From: HR10 sp964615335
GTDB lineage: Bacteria; Acidobacteriota; Blastocatellia; HR10
Direction: 5' to 3'
Assembly: GCA_964615335.1 (NCBI GenBank)
Contig: CAZTMT010000012.1
Coordinates: forward strand, 42,651-106,650
Length of the DNA stretch: 64,000 nucleotides
This document shows positions 41,988-50,962 of this stretch, piece by piece. Positions within the stretch are counted from its first letter, which is position 1; each line of letters begins with the position of its first letter. The translations under genes and the position numbers were made by a program. A model generated the notes under the pieces. It did no database searches, was not told the origin of the DNA, and saw only the letters and a list, made by a program, of their open reading frames with translations.

Positions 41988-42440
41988 TCAATGCTTCTCG
42001 GAGAATCCCTGCTCGCGCTCCACCTCGGCGGCAAGCTCGTCGGCCTGAGCGCGCAATTCGGCGAGCGCGGCTTCGAGGCTATCGGCCTCAAAGGCCGCGA
42101 CCTTCACGCGCTGCTCCAGATCGGCGATATTCTGTTCCAAACGCCGCTGCCAGGCCTCCAATTCGGCGAGCATGCGCTCTTCCTCAGGAGTGAGCGCGCT
42201 TGTGGGGGATTCCTCCATCCGTTTTCGGATGCGCTGGATCAACTCCATAGTCCGCATGCGAATATCGAGGCTCTCCCGACGGTGTCCTTCCAGCTCCTGG
42301 CGCATGCGGGCGAGCCTCTCCATGAGCCGCTTCCGCACGCCGATGAGCCGCTCCAGTTCACTCTGAAGCTCGGCCAGCCGTTCGAGCTTGGAGATCCTCT
42401 CCTCGTTCCGTGGCGCTGCAGAGAAGAGATCATCGAACAT
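41988..42440 (-). CDS. coiled-coil protein of unknown function
   Basis: A 150-residue protein that is almost entirely heptad-patterned Leu/Glu/Arg helix (about 15-145), split by a short Pro/Ser turn around residue 80 (ESPTSALTPEEE), as in an antiparallel coiled-coil hairpin. There is no membrane segment or zinc motif. It could be a structural or scaffolding factor; the fold is too simple for a name. It lies directly between tmRNA (22 bases upstream) and rph (6 bases downstream), so it may be translated from the read-through transcript of either. Confidence 0.7.
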   Translation of the reverse strand: MFDDLFSAAPRNEERISKLERLAELQSELERLIGVRKRLMERLARMRQELEGHRRESLDIRMRTMELIQRIRKRMEESPTSALTPEEERMLAELEAWQRRLEQNIADLEQRVKVAAFEADSLEAALAELRAQADELAAEVEREQGFSEKH

Positions 42441-42462
42441 GGTCGCTGACCCGATGAAAAAA

Positions 42463-42821
42463 TGGTGGAGGTGAGCGGAATCGAACCGCTGTCCGAGGGT
42501 CCTTCCGCGCGAGGCTTCTACATGCTTAGTCGCCTTTCGATACCGTCGTCGCGCGAGGAGGCGAGGCGACGCGCGCCTCGCGCGACCCGATCGGCTTCAG
42601 AAGTCATTCGCGCGCGCCGATCTCTCGCGCGAACCGAGCCCGTTTGGGTCGCCGCTTCCATCCTCACCCACGGGCGAGGCGAGGGGAAGCGAGGCCGCTA
42701 TCACGCGGCCTGGGCGTACTGCACGTTGGCAGTTGTTTTTTCCCGTGCTTCTTTCGGGCCAGCACGGTGCCCGGCATGCTCCTCGTCGCCTCACGACCCC
42801 CGTCGAACCCCTATCACCCCC
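42463..42821 (-). ncRNA. ssrA: transfer-messenger RNA (tmRNA)
   Basis: A 359-base tmRNA on the minus strand. The 5' end GGGGGTG (42815-42821) pairs perfectly over 7 bases with CACCTCC before the encoded ACCA at the 3' end (42463-42473). A T-arm with GGTTCGATTCC lies near the 3' end, and the conserved GGGGTTCGACGGGGG follows the 5' end. The tag reading frame on the minus strand (42730 to 42701) encodes ANVQYAQAA and ends in TGA immediately followed by TAG. With SmpB it rescues ribosomes on broken mRNAs and marks the products for proteolysis. A run of six T follows the 3' end. Confidence 0.95.
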
Positions 42822-42833
42822 AAACCACGAGCA

Positions 42834-42863
42834 ATTGTATCACCCCAGGGCGAAGGCGGTCAA
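42834..42863 (-). promoter_or_regulatory. promoter of tmRNA
   Basis: Minus strand TTGACC (42858-42863), an 18-base spacer and TACAAT (42834-42839). The mature 5' end is 12 bases past the -10, so a few leader bases are probably removed by RNase P. The -35 lies just downstream of the CDF gene stop. Confidence 0.65.
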
Positions 42864-42891
42864 TGCACTCTCTCCAGACTCCTGAGAACGC

Positions 42892-43776
42892 TCAGAAGTG
42901 AATCTCCTCCTCCTCGAAATCGGGCGTCTCGATCTGAATCGTCACATGCTCGATCCCATAGGCTTCCTTCAGCTTCACCCGCAAGGCTTGCAGGATCTCT
43001 TTGGGCGAAGCCCCTTCATCGGCCAAGATGACATGCGCGCTGAGGGCCTCCTTCCCCGAGGTGATCGTCCACACATGGAGATCGTGGACATCGTGGATCC
43101 CCGGCACGTCGCGAATCAAGCGTTCGACAGCGGCGATATCAATGTGCGCGGGCGTCGCCTCCATGAGGACGTTGACGGACTCCTTGAGCAGCCGCCACGC
43201 GCACACGATGATCAATCCGGCTGTCAAAAAGCTGATGGCCGGATCAGCCAGATACCACTGCTTCTTCCAGATGAGTCCTCCAGCTACAAGAGCACCCAGA
43301 GATCCCAACATGTCGCTGAAGACATGCAGAAAAGCTCCTCGCACATTCAAACTCCGATGGCGCGCCCGATGCAGAAGAATCATCCCCATCCCGTTCACAG
43401 CAAGTCCCCCCAGAGCGATCACCATCATCTCCAGACCCCGAACCCGAGGGGGGCGCTGCACGCGCTCATACGCCTCGTAGAAAATGGCCAGTGAGATCAC
43501 CAGGAGAATCACGGCATTCAGCAGAGCCGCCAGGATCTCCAGGCGGTAATATCCGTAAGTCTTCTCCGGCGGTGCGCTTCGCTCGCACATCCACATGGCC
43601 CCCAGAGCCAGAGCCAGCGCCGCGACATCTGTGAGCATATGGCCGGCATCGGCCAGAAGGGCCAGGCTGTTGGTCAGCCATCCCCCGACGGCCTCCACGA
43701 TCATGTACGCGCTCGTCAGAAGCAAGACATGAAACAGCCGTCGGGCTCCCTCCCGCTTGGGCAGCGCCATCGTCAC
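42892..43776 (-). CDS. cation diffusion facilitator (CDF) family metal efflux protein
   Basis: A 294-residue inner-membrane Zn/Co/Cd exporter with six predicted spans. Metal-site HxxxD pairs are visible in spans 2 and 5: HMLTD and HVFSD. The C-terminal cytoplasmic ferredoxin-like domain (VHDLHVWTITSGKEALSAHV) is present. It exchanges metal for protons. I chose the GTG at 43776 because AGGAGG is 6 bases upstream and because it overlaps the preceding stop (GTGA); the ATG six bases later has poor spacing. An acidic tail (FEEEEIHF) ends the protein. Confidence 0.92.
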   Translation of the reverse strand: MTMALPKREGARRLFHVLLLTSAYMIVEAVGGWLTNSLALLADAGHMLTDVAALALALGAMWMCERSAPPEKTYGYYRLEILAALLNAVILLVISLAIFYEAYERVQRPPRVRGLEMMVIALGGLAVNGMGMILLHRARHRSLNVRGAFLHVFSDMLGSLGALVAGGLIWKKQWYLADPAISFLTAGLIIVCAWRLLKESVNVLMEATPAHIDIAAVERLIRDVPGIHDVHDLHVWTITSGKEALSAHVILADEGASPKEILQALRVKLKEAYGIEHVTIQIETPDFEEEEIHF

Positions 43777-44915
43777 AAGAGACCTCCTTCTTCTGGGATT
43801 TCTCGCAGGGAAGAAACGATGCCCCTCCACTGCTCCGGAGAGAGCGGAGGGATGCGCGCCAGCTCAAGGTTCTCTTGGACATGCTCGCGACGACTCATCC
43901 CCACCAGAGCGACCGCGATCCCCGGAGTCGAGCGGACGAACTGTAAGGCTCTCTGCGCAGGAGTCAACGCTTCCCCATGGCGCATTTTTTCGATCGGGGC
44001 CCAGCGCCTGGTGAGCCTCCCCTGAAGCAGCGGAGCGCTCGCCATGACAGTGATTCCCAGATGCTCGGCCACCTCCAGAACCGAAAGGACGCGCCCATCG
44101 AGCTTTTGAGAGCGGCGCTCGCTGGCCTCCCGCATCAGGAGGTTGTACGGCAGTTGAATGACGCGAAAGTGATGGTCCGCCCCGGCGATCTCGCGGGCCA
44201 GAGCGACCAGCTCCGGGAGAGACAAAAAGAGGGGATCTTCCGGAGCTGCACGATACCCCTCCCAGGTCGCCGTCCCATAGACGCCGATCTTCCCTTGGGC
44301 TACTTTCTCCTCCAGCCACTGGAAGGCCGCGCGCAGGCGCCGACGAAACTCCGCGCGCGAGATGGCTTCCAGTTGCTGCTCGGGATTATGCAGGTAATAG
44401 ATGTCCACGGCCTGAAGCCGCAGGTTCTTCAGGCTCGTCTGAAGCTGATTCTCCAGATAGCGCGGAGCCAAACAATGGCTTCCCCCGACCAACTCTTCCG
44501 GTCGCATGAGGCCGGGTCGAAAGAATGTCTCTTCCAGATAACGGCGCCAGGCTTCGGGCGTCCGAGGCGGATGTCCCTCGAAAGGGATATAGCCTCCTTT
44601 GGTCGCGATGACGACTTCTTCGCGCGCAAGCTCCCCGGCGGCGAAAAGCTGCGCGAGCGTCTCCCCGATGACCCGCTTGCTGCGCTGGAAGCGATAGTTG
44701 ATGGCCGTATCCACGACATTACATCCCAGGGCGAGGGCGCGCACGAGGGCTTCGCGATAGGCTCGATCGGTCTCCTCATCCCATGCGCCCAAATACGTGC
44801 CGAGTCCGATCGAAGAGAGCCACATCCCGAGCGCCTCGCGAAAATGTCCTGCGGCGACTCGCCCGGCCATTCGCGCGCGAAATCGTTCTGTTCCCTCTCG
44901 TGTCGCTCGCGACAT
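43773..44915 (-). CDS. aldo/keto reductase
   Basis: A 380-residue NADPH-dependent reductase of the TIM-barrel AKR superfamily. The catalytic Asp/Tyr/Lys/His set is partly visible: NVVDTAINYRFQRSKRVIGE, VIATKGG, and DIYYLHNPE. A roughly 40-residue insert between the VIATKGG strand and the LKNLRLQAVDIYYLHN strand (PRTPEAWRRYLEETFF region) makes it longer than most. The substrate is unknown. ATG 44915 with AAGGGA upstream is preferred to a start 50 codons earlier that lies over the divergent gene. Its stop overlaps the CDF start. Confidence 0.88.
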   Translation of the reverse strand: MSRATREGTERFRARMAGRVAAGHFREALGMWLSSIGLGTYLGAWDEETDRAYREALVRALALGCNVVDTAINYRFQRSKRVIGETLAQLFAAGELAREEVVIATKGGYIPFEGHPPRTPEAWRRYLEETFFRPGLMRPEELVGGSHCLAPRYLENQLQTSLKNLRLQAVDIYYLHNPEQQLEAISRAEFRRRLRAAFQWLEEKVAQGKIGVYGTATWEGYRAAPEDPLFLSLPELVALAREIAGADHHFRVIQLPYNLLMREASERRSQKLDGRVLSVLEVAEHLGITVMASAPLLQGRLTRRWAPIEKMRHGEALTPAQRALQFVRSTPGIAVALVGMSRREHVQENLELARIPPLSPEQWRGIVSSLREIPEEGGLL

Positions 44916-44974
44916 GCCGTCCCTTTGAGATGAGCTGGTTATTTTAGCAAAGCCTGCTGTACAATAGCGATGCC

Positions 44975-46477
44975 ATGCGCATCGTGAGAGGACAAAAACA
45001 CCGACGGGACGGAGACGAAGCGGAGGCCGAGAACACTTCCTCCGCTCGCGACGGTCGTCGGACATACGGGCTGGCCTTCGCTCGAACGAGAACCTTCGGG
45101 CGAGGAATCCTCGTCATCGCTCTTCTTCTGCTGAGCGGACTTCCGCTGTCGCATTCCTCCGCAGCCAACGATGAGGCGGAGGCCGAGATCACGCTGGCGC
45201 TCGTGGGAGGCTGGCTCATTGATGGGAACGCCCCACTGCCTCTTGAAAACCAGGTCATTTTGATCGCGGGCAACAAGATCAAAGCCGTCGGGCGTGCCGA
45301 TCGCGTACGCATTCCCCCCGGCGTGAACGTGCTCGATGTTCAGGGAAAATTCATCCTTCCCGGACTCATTGACGCGCACGCTCATCTGGAAGGGCTGGGA
45401 CTCGGGGAGAAGGATGCCGAGTTCACGGATACGCCGGAGAAGCTCCGGCAGGCCATCCTTCAGAACGCGCGCCTGGATCTGCTCTCCGGAGTGACGAGCC
45501 TGCGCGACTGCGGATCGAGCGAGCTGCTGCTGCGAATGCGCGATCAGATCGAGGCGGAAGGCCCGAGGCTGTTCGCCGCCGGCCCCCAGCTCGTCAAACG
45601 GGATGCGACGCAGCCCCCTTCCCCTCTCTTCCTCGAATATGAGGGAGTGAAAGAGGCGCGCCGGAGGGTGCGAGAACAGATCGCCAAAGGGATTGATCTG
45701 GTGAAGGTGCGCCTGACCCGTCACCGCCCGCTCCCGACACTGGAAGAGCTCGCGGCGATCGTCAGCGAAGCCCATCGCTCGGGCGTGCGCGTCGCCGCTC
45801 ATATTGATGTCCCCTATGACGAAGCCGTGCGTCTGGCGCTGATGGCCGGAGTGAATACGATCGAGCATATGGCTCCTCTGCGCGCCTACGACGACCGGCT
45901 CTTTTTGGAAATGGCTCGCCGCAATGTGATCCTCGTGCCGACGCTCTATCAGATGCAGGCGCAACGCCTGGATCCGCTGGAGAAGAACGAAGAAGAACTC
46001 ATCGAGCTGCCGCTTCGGAACCGACTCTCGCCGGAGCTTCTGCAGGCTCTCGCGCAACGGGCGGACCTCTGGCGTCGGAACCTGCTGGAGTGGCGCGCGC
46101 GGGGATACGATCCGAAGGGTGCGTTGCGCGAGGCTTTCCGCAACCTCATGCGCGCGCGCTTGCTCGGGGTGAAGATCGCGCTGGGACCCGATACGGGATC
46201 AGACCTCGTCCCCCACGGTCGGTTCTACAAGGAGCTGGCTCTCTACATGAGCATGGGTCTGGCTCCGATCGAAGTCATTCACATGGCCACCCGGATCGCC
46301 GCCGAAGCGCTCGGCCGGGAGAAAGAGCTGGGGACGATCGAGCCCGGTAAGCTCGCCGATCTCATCGTCGTGGAGGGGGATCCGTTGCTCGATCCGGAAG
46401 CGTTGCGCAATGTCGTTCTCGTCATCAAGGATGGGCGTGTCCTCGAAGTCCCCCGGAACGAGGCGAAAAACCGATGA
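44975..46477 (+). CDS. amidohydrolase, imidazolonepropionase-like, membrane-anchored or exported
   Basis: A 500-residue metal-dependent amidohydrolase. H135 and H137 (DAHAH), a His in VAAHID, another in IEHMAP and a late Asp in GPDTGSD form the usual TIM-barrel metal site. Residues 43-62 are a hydrophobic export or anchor segment preceded by 42 charged residues, an atypically long lead. The ATG lies only 9 bases after a TACAAT -10 box (44960-44965), so the mRNA may be leaderless; no ribosome binding site is visible. Such exported enzymes often act on dipeptides or organophosphate-like compounds, but the substrate is not known. It is divergent from the aldo/keto reductase gene. Confidence 0.87.
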   Translation: MRIVRGQKHRRDGDEAEAENTSSARDGRRTYGLAFARTRTFGRGILVIALLLLSGLPLSHSSAANDEAEAEITLALVGGWLIDGNAPLPLENQVILIAGNKIKAVGRADRVRIPPGVNVLDVQGKFILPGLIDAHAHLEGLGLGEKDAEFTDTPEKLRQAILQNARLDLLSGVTSLRDCGSSELLLRMRDQIEAEGPRLFAAGPQLVKRDATQPPSPLFLEYEGVKEARRRVREQIAKGIDLVKVRLTRHRPLPTLEELAAIVSEAHRSGVRVAAHIDVPYDEAVRLALMAGVNTIEHMAPLRAYDDRLFLEMARRNVILVPTLYQMQAQRLDPLEKNEEELIELPLRNRLSPELLQALAQRADLWRRNLLEWRARGYDPKGALREAFRNLMRARLLGVKIALGPDTGSDLVPHGRFYKELALYMSMGLAPIEVIHMATRIAAEALGREKELGTIEPGKLADLIVVEGDPLLDPEALRNVVLVIKDGRVLEVPRNEAKNR

Positions 46478-46493
46478 GGAGCGAGAGGAAACG

Positions 46494-47498
46494 ATGGCTT
46501 ATACCGTCACCCTGATTCCGGGAGATGGCATTGGACCGGAGGTCTCGGCCGCTGTCGTGCGAATTCTCGCGGCTTCGGGCGTGCCCATCCAGTGGGAGGA
46601 GCATCAGGCGGGCGCGCGCGCACTGGCGCACTATGGGGATCCGCTTCCGAAAGCCGTCCTGGAATCCATCGAGCGCAATCGCGTGGCCCTCAAAGGCCCC
46701 ATCACGACGCCTATCGGCGAAGGATTCGCGAGCGTCAACGTGCGGCTCCGGAAGGAGCTGGATCTCTACGCGAACCTGCGTCCGGTGCGGAGCCTGCCGG
46801 GCGTCCCCACCCGTTTCGATCCGGTGGATCTGATCGTCGTGCGGGAGAACACGGAGGATCTCTATTCGGGGCTGGAGCACGTCGTCGTGCCGGGCGTGGT
46901 CGAATCGCTCAAAATCATCACCGAACGCGCGTCGCTGCGCATCGCCCGCTTCGCTTTCGAATACGCCCGTCGGGAAGGCCGACGGAAGGTGACAGCCGTC
47001 CACAAGGCGAACATCATGAAGCTCTCGGATGGACTTTTCCTGGACTGCTTCCGGCGCGTCGCTCGCGACTATCCGGATATTGAGACCGAGGAGAAGATCG
47101 TAGACAACGCGTGCCTGCAATTGGTCATGAACCCGCAGCAGTTCGATGTCTTGCTTCTGGAGAATCTCTACGGGGATATCATCTCGGATCTCGCGGCCGG
47201 GCTGGTCGGCGGATTGGGCGTCGTCGGAGGAGCGAATCTGGGGGAGAGGATCGCCGTCTTCGAGGCCGTACATGGGAGCGCTCCGGACATCGCGGGGAAG
47301 AACATCGCCAATCCGACGGCGATGCTTCTGTCGGCCCTGATGCTGCTGCGCCATCTGGGGGAGACCGAGGCGGCCGAACGTATCTTCGCCGCCCTCTGTC
47401 GCGTGCTCGCCCATCGGCAGATTCGCACGCGCGATCTCGGAGGGACGGCGACCACGACGGAGTTCACCGATGCGATCCTCGCGGAGCTGGAGGCATGA
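46494..47498 (+). CDS. NAD-dependent isocitrate dehydrogenase (IDH/IMDH family)
   Basis: A 334-residue beta-decarboxylating dehydrogenase, short like mitochondrial/Thermus-type NAD-IDH. Landmarks: LIPGDGIGPEV, the substrate-site VRENTEDLYSGLEH, KANIMKLSDG, LYGDIISDLAAGLVGGLG and AVFEAVHGSAPDIAGKNIANPTA. The VRENTEDLYSG form and ITERAS support isocitrate rather than isopropylmalate. It gives 2-oxoglutarate in the TCA cycle. ATG 46494 with AGAGGAAAC upstream is preferred to an earlier start inside the amidohydrolase gene. The stop overlaps the M28 peptidase ATG. Confidence 0.9.
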   Translation: MAYTVTLIPGDGIGPEVSAAVVRILAASGVPIQWEEHQAGARALAHYGDPLPKAVLESIERNRVALKGPITTPIGEGFASVNVRLRKELDLYANLRPVRSLPGVPTRFDPVDLIVVRENTEDLYSGLEHVVVPGVVESLKIITERASLRIARFAFEYARREGRRKVTAVHKANIMKLSDGLFLDCFRRVARDYPDIETEEKIVDNACLQLVMNPQQFDVLLLENLYGDIISDLAAGLVGGLGVVGGANLGERIAVFEAVHGSAPDIAGKNIANPTAMLLSALMLLRHLGETEAAERIFAALCRVLAHRQIRTRDLGGTATTTEFTDAILAELEA

Positions 47499-49573
47499 AG
47501 ACCTCGTGTTCTCTCCTCAGGCGAGCGTTCGGGATTCTGATTCTGGTCTCCGCGAGCTTTCCGGCTCACCTGGTGAAGGCCTCGGCACCTGCACGCCTCT
47601 CCCCTGATCTCATCTCGTCGCTTCTTGTTGAGGCTTCGGGAGAACGCGTGCGGGAGCTGACGGCGGCACTGGCGGCGCTGGCTCGATATCCCGCATCCCA
47701 GGGATTCGAGCGCGCGGCCGAATTTGTCGCCGAGCGCGCGCGGACCTTCGGACTGAAAGACGTGCGCATCCTGAGCTTCCCCACCGATCATCCGGCCTGG
47801 GATGTGCGGCGCGGAGAACTCTGGGTGCTCGACCCGGAACCGATCAAACTCGCCGATGCGGCGGACATCCCTCTCTCGGTCGCTCAGTACAGCCGCTCGG
47901 CTGACGTGGAGGCCGAGATCGTCTTCGTGGGCGTGGGGACGAGCCCGGAGGATTACCGCGATAAGCAGGTGCGCGGCGCGATCGTCCTGGCCAGCGGACC
48001 TCCCCATCGCGTCGAGCCGCTGGCTCTTGTCGAACGCGGAGCCCTCGGCATCATCTCGTTCGCGCAGAGCGAATTCTTCGGCATCGCTCCGCCAGAAGAC
48101 GCGGTCGCCTGGGGACGCCTCTCTCCCGAGAGGGCGCGAGAGGGAGCACCGGGATTTGCGTTCATGATCTCACCCGCTCGCGGTCGGGCCTTGCAGGAAC
48201 GACTGGCGCGGGGGGAGCGACTTCGAGCGCGCGTTCATCTTCATGCGGATCTTCGCCCATCCGGACAGGTGAAGATGGTCGTCGCCGAAATCCCGGGCTC
48301 GACGATCCGCGGCCAAGACATCGCCTTCACGGCGCATCTGGATCACCCTTCCCCGGGAGCCAACGATAATGCCTCCGGAAGCGCCGTCCTTCTGGAGATC
48401 GCGCGCGTTCTCACGACACTTCTAGGCCAAGGGAAGATCCGACCGCCCCTTCGGACGATGCGCTTCTGGTGGGTGACTGAAATCGAGAGCACCTACCAGT
48501 ATTTCTTCGCGCATCCGGAGGAGGCGCAACGCCTGCTGGTCAACATCAACATTGATCAAGCGGGAGGGGATCGGCACGGGCGCACAGACTTCGTCGCGAT
48601 CCGGCAGCCTCCGTGGATGGGGACGTTCGCCGACGATGTGATTCGCGCCGTGGCGCGAAGGGCTTCGGAACTGGCTCCTCCGCATCGCGCACCGTCACCT
48701 CTTTCGGTCGCGCCGACAGGGACGCGCGATCCGTTCGTGATACACTTCTGGCCCTACGCGCCGCTGTCGGATCACGTCGTTTTCGAGACAGGCGGGATTG
48801 ACGTGCCCTCGATCAGTCTGGCCGCTCCTTCGCTGCGATACATTCACACCAGTGAGGACAGGGTCGAGCATCTGGATCCGACAGCGCTCAAGCGCATGGT
48901 CTTTCTCGGAGCGGCCTGCGGCGTGCTGCTGGCCAGCACGACGGCGCGCGATCTGCCGGGACTTTTAGCCGATGTCCGAGAAGGCGGCCTGCAACGCCTG
49001 GGGGAAGCCGAAGCCACGGCCCTGCGGGAGATCGCCGAGAGCACGCGCGAGAACGTGCACGGGCGCTTCAAGCGCGCCTACTATCGCGTGCAGCAAGCCT
49101 ATGAGCGCGAGAGTCGCATCCTGGCCTCGCTGGCGAAGCTCGCCTTCGTCTCCGGAGAATCGGAATCGGCGGCTGCGCTCCGCCAGGAATCGAGCTTCGT
49201 GTGGAATCTCTTCGCCCTGCAGGAGGCGGCCGTTCGACTTCTGACTGAGCAGTATGAGCGCACATGCCGCGCGCTCGGAGTCGCTCCCCGAGATCTGGAG
49301 CCCGAGGCCGATGAAGTGCGCCTGTCCCGACTCGTTCCCGTTCGGACGCTTCCGCTCGGACCGGAGTTTCGCGCCTGGCTCGACTACGTTTTCCCGCCTC
49401 TGGGCCCGGAGCTTTCGACGCTGGTGAAGAACTTGATGGATGGACAGCGGAATCTGGCCCAGATCTATGGGGCCGCGCTTGTCGCTTCGGAGGATGTGAA
49501 ACCGGCCGATATCGAAGCCTTTGCGCGTGAGCTGGTGAGAAAGGAATGGATACGGCTTGAGGAACGCCCCTAG
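47495..49573 (+). CDS. secreted M28-family metallopeptidase with PA domain
   Basis: A 692-residue exported aminopeptidase-like protein. It has a signal peptide (1-29), a protease-associated insert (about 115-230), then an M28 zinc domain: H281 in AHLDHPSPGANDNASG, Glu in WWVTEIEST, Asp in NINIDQAG and His in YIHTSEDRVEHLD. The C-terminal 180 residues are helical and unassigned. A long helical tail with two aromatic blocks is unusual for M28. It should release N-terminal residues from extracellular peptides. ATGA overlap with the dehydrogenase gene implies co-expression. Confidence 0.88.
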   Translation: MKTSCSLLRRAFGILILVSASFPAHLVKASAPARLSPDLISSLLVEASGERVRELTAALAALARYPASQGFERAAEFVAERARTFGLKDVRILSFPTDHPAWDVRRGELWVLDPEPIKLADAADIPLSVAQYSRSADVEAEIVFVGVGTSPEDYRDKQVRGAIVLASGPPHRVEPLALVERGALGIISFAQSEFFGIAPPEDAVAWGRLSPERAREGAPGFAFMISPARGRALQERLARGERLRARVHLHADLRPSGQVKMVVAEIPGSTIRGQDIAFTAHLDHPSPGANDNASGSAVLLEIARVLTTLLGQGKIRPPLRTMRFWWVTEIESTYQYFFAHPEEAQRLLVNINIDQAGGDRHGRTDFVAIRQPPWMGTFADDVIRAVARRASELAPPHRAPSPLSVAPTGTRDPFVIHFWPYAPLSDHVVFETGGIDVPSISLAAPSLRYIHTSEDRVEHLDPTALKRMVFLGAACGVLLASTTARDLPGLLADVREGGLQRLGEAEATALREIAESTRENVHGRFKRAYYRVQQAYERESRILASLAKLAFVSGESESAAALRQESSFVWNLFALQEAAVRLLTEQYERTCRALGVAPRDLEPEADEVRLSRLVPVRTLPLGPEFRAWLDYVFPPLGPELSTLVKNLMDGQRNLAQIYGAALVASEDVKPADIEAFARELVRKEWIRLEERP

Positions 49574-49587
49574 GATGAGGAGATCTC

Positions 49588-50952
49588 ATGGGACCCCACA
49601 CCGAGAGACTATATCGCGCGCTGGGTCTGAAGGAGGCCAGCGCGATTCTGGTGGGGACGATCATCGGAACGGGGATTTTCATCGTCCCCAATACGATCGC
49701 GCGTCAGGTGGAGGCGCCGGGATTGGTCTTCGCCGTGTGGATTCTGGCCGGAGGGCTCTCGCTTTTGGGCGCGTTCACGTACGCCGAACTCGGAGCGGCT
49801 CTGGCGCGAGTCGGAGGCGAATATGTCTACCTGCGCCACGCCTATGGTCCGTTCTGGGGCTTCCTCTACGGATGGACGCAATTTCTGGTGATCAAAACGG
49901 GCTCGATCGCCGCGCTCGCCTCGGGATTCGCCATTTATCTCGGTCATTTTCTCCCCCTCTCGCCGGGATGGAGCAAGGGCGTGGCCATCGCGTGCATCCT
50001 CGGGCTCTCGCTTCTGAACTGTCGGGGCGTCAGATTGGGAGGCGCCGTGCAGACGGCGCTCACCGCTCTGAAGGTGGCGATCATCCTGGGGCTGGTTGGA
50101 TTGGCTTTCCTGCTTGGGGAGGGGACGACGACCCATTACCGGCCTTTCCTCCCGGAGGATCCTCCCGGGGATCTGTTCGGGCGATTTGGCGTCGCCATGG
50201 TGGCCGCACTCTGGGCCTACGATGGATGGAACAACGTCAACATGGTCGCCGGAGAGGTCGCGAATCCCGGGCGGACCATCCCGCGCGCGCTCTGCTTGGG
50301 CACGCTCGCGGTCATGCTCATTTACCTTCTGGCCAATCTGGCTTATTTTTACGTCCTTCCTCTTGGAGCGGTCCAGACGAGCGAGCGCGTGGCCGCCGAT
50401 ATGGTCGAGCGCGTCCTGGGTTCTCCGGGAGCCGCGATTGTCTCCCTGAGCATTCTGATTTCCATCCTCGGGGCTCTGAACGGTTCGATCCTCTCGGGCG
50501 CGCGCATCTTCTACGCGATGGCCGCCGATGGACTTTTCTTCCAGAAGGTCGCTCAGGTCCACGAGCGGTTTCGCGTCCCCCATGTGGCGATCTTGGCTCA
50601 AGGGGCTTGGGCCTCGCTTCTGGCGATGAGCGGCACGTATGAGCAGCTCTTCACCTACGTGATTTTCGCCGCGTGGGTCTTCTACGGATTGACGACGGTC
50701 GGGTGTCTGGCTCTACGGCGCAAACGTCCCGATCTGGAACGGCCCTTTCGCACACCGGGCTATCCCCTGACACCTCTGCTCTTCGGAGGGCTCGCCCTTG
50801 TGCTGACGATCAGTACGCTTGTGGGCGCGCCACGGGAATCCGCGATCGGTTTGGGGATCATGCTTTCGGGGCTTCCCGCCTATGTGCTCTGGAGGAGATC
50901 AGCCCGACGCGCGGGTGCGCCCGATTTGACACTCCATCCCCCATCGGGCTAA
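49588..50952 (+). CDS. APC-superfamily amino acid permease
   Basis: A 454-residue permease with about 12 membrane helices. Helix 1 has the family motif GTIIGTGIF, helix 6 has WAYDGWNNVNMVAGEV, and helix 8 has ISILGALNGSIL. It is of the LAT/YfnA-like group that exchanges or imports neutral amino acids. GAGGAG is 7 bases upstream of the ATG. It follows the M28 peptidase by 14 bases, so released amino acids would be a natural substrate. Its stop codon TAA forms part of the -10 of the xseA promoter. Confidence 0.92.
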   Translation: MGPHTERLYRALGLKEASAILVGTIIGTGIFIVPNTIARQVEAPGLVFAVWILAGGLSLLGAFTYAELGAALARVGGEYVYLRHAYGPFWGFLYGWTQFLVIKTGSIAALASGFAIYLGHFLPLSPGWSKGVAIACILGLSLLNCRGVRLGGAVQTALTALKVAIILGLVGLAFLLGEGTTTHYRPFLPEDPPGDLFGRFGVAMVAALWAYDGWNNVNMVAGEVANPGRTIPRALCLGTLAVMLIYLLANLAYFYVLPLGAVQTSERVAADMVERVLGSPGAAIVSLSILISILGALNGSILSGARIFYAMAADGLFFQKVAQVHERFRVPHVAILAQGAWASLLAMSGTYEQLFTYVIFAAWVFYGLTTVGCLALRRKRPDLERPFRTPGYPLTPLLFGGLALVLTISTLVGAPRESAIGLGIMLSGLPAYVLWRRSARRAGAPDLTLHPPSG

Positions 50953-50955
50953 TAT
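50926..50955 (+). promoter_or_regulatory. promoter of xseA, placing the transcript start at the ATG
   Basis: A perfect -35 TTGACA (50926-50931), an 18-base spacer and TAATAT (50950-50955). Transcription would begin 7-8 bases after the -10, at 50962-50963, the first base of the xseA ATG. No ribosome binding site precedes that ATG. The -35 lies within the coding end of the permease gene and the permease stop TAA is the first half of the -10. Confidence 0.68.
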
Positions 50956-50962
50956 TCGGCTG

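Noticed and set aside
42882..42896. CTGAG-CGTT-CTCAG hairpin at the end of the CDF gene, considered as terminator
   Set aside because: No T-run follows, and it overlaps the CDF coding end.
42462..43031. Plus-strand ORF of 189 codons over the tmRNA region
   Set aside because: The region is a well-formed tmRNA on the minus strand; the ORF has no family match.
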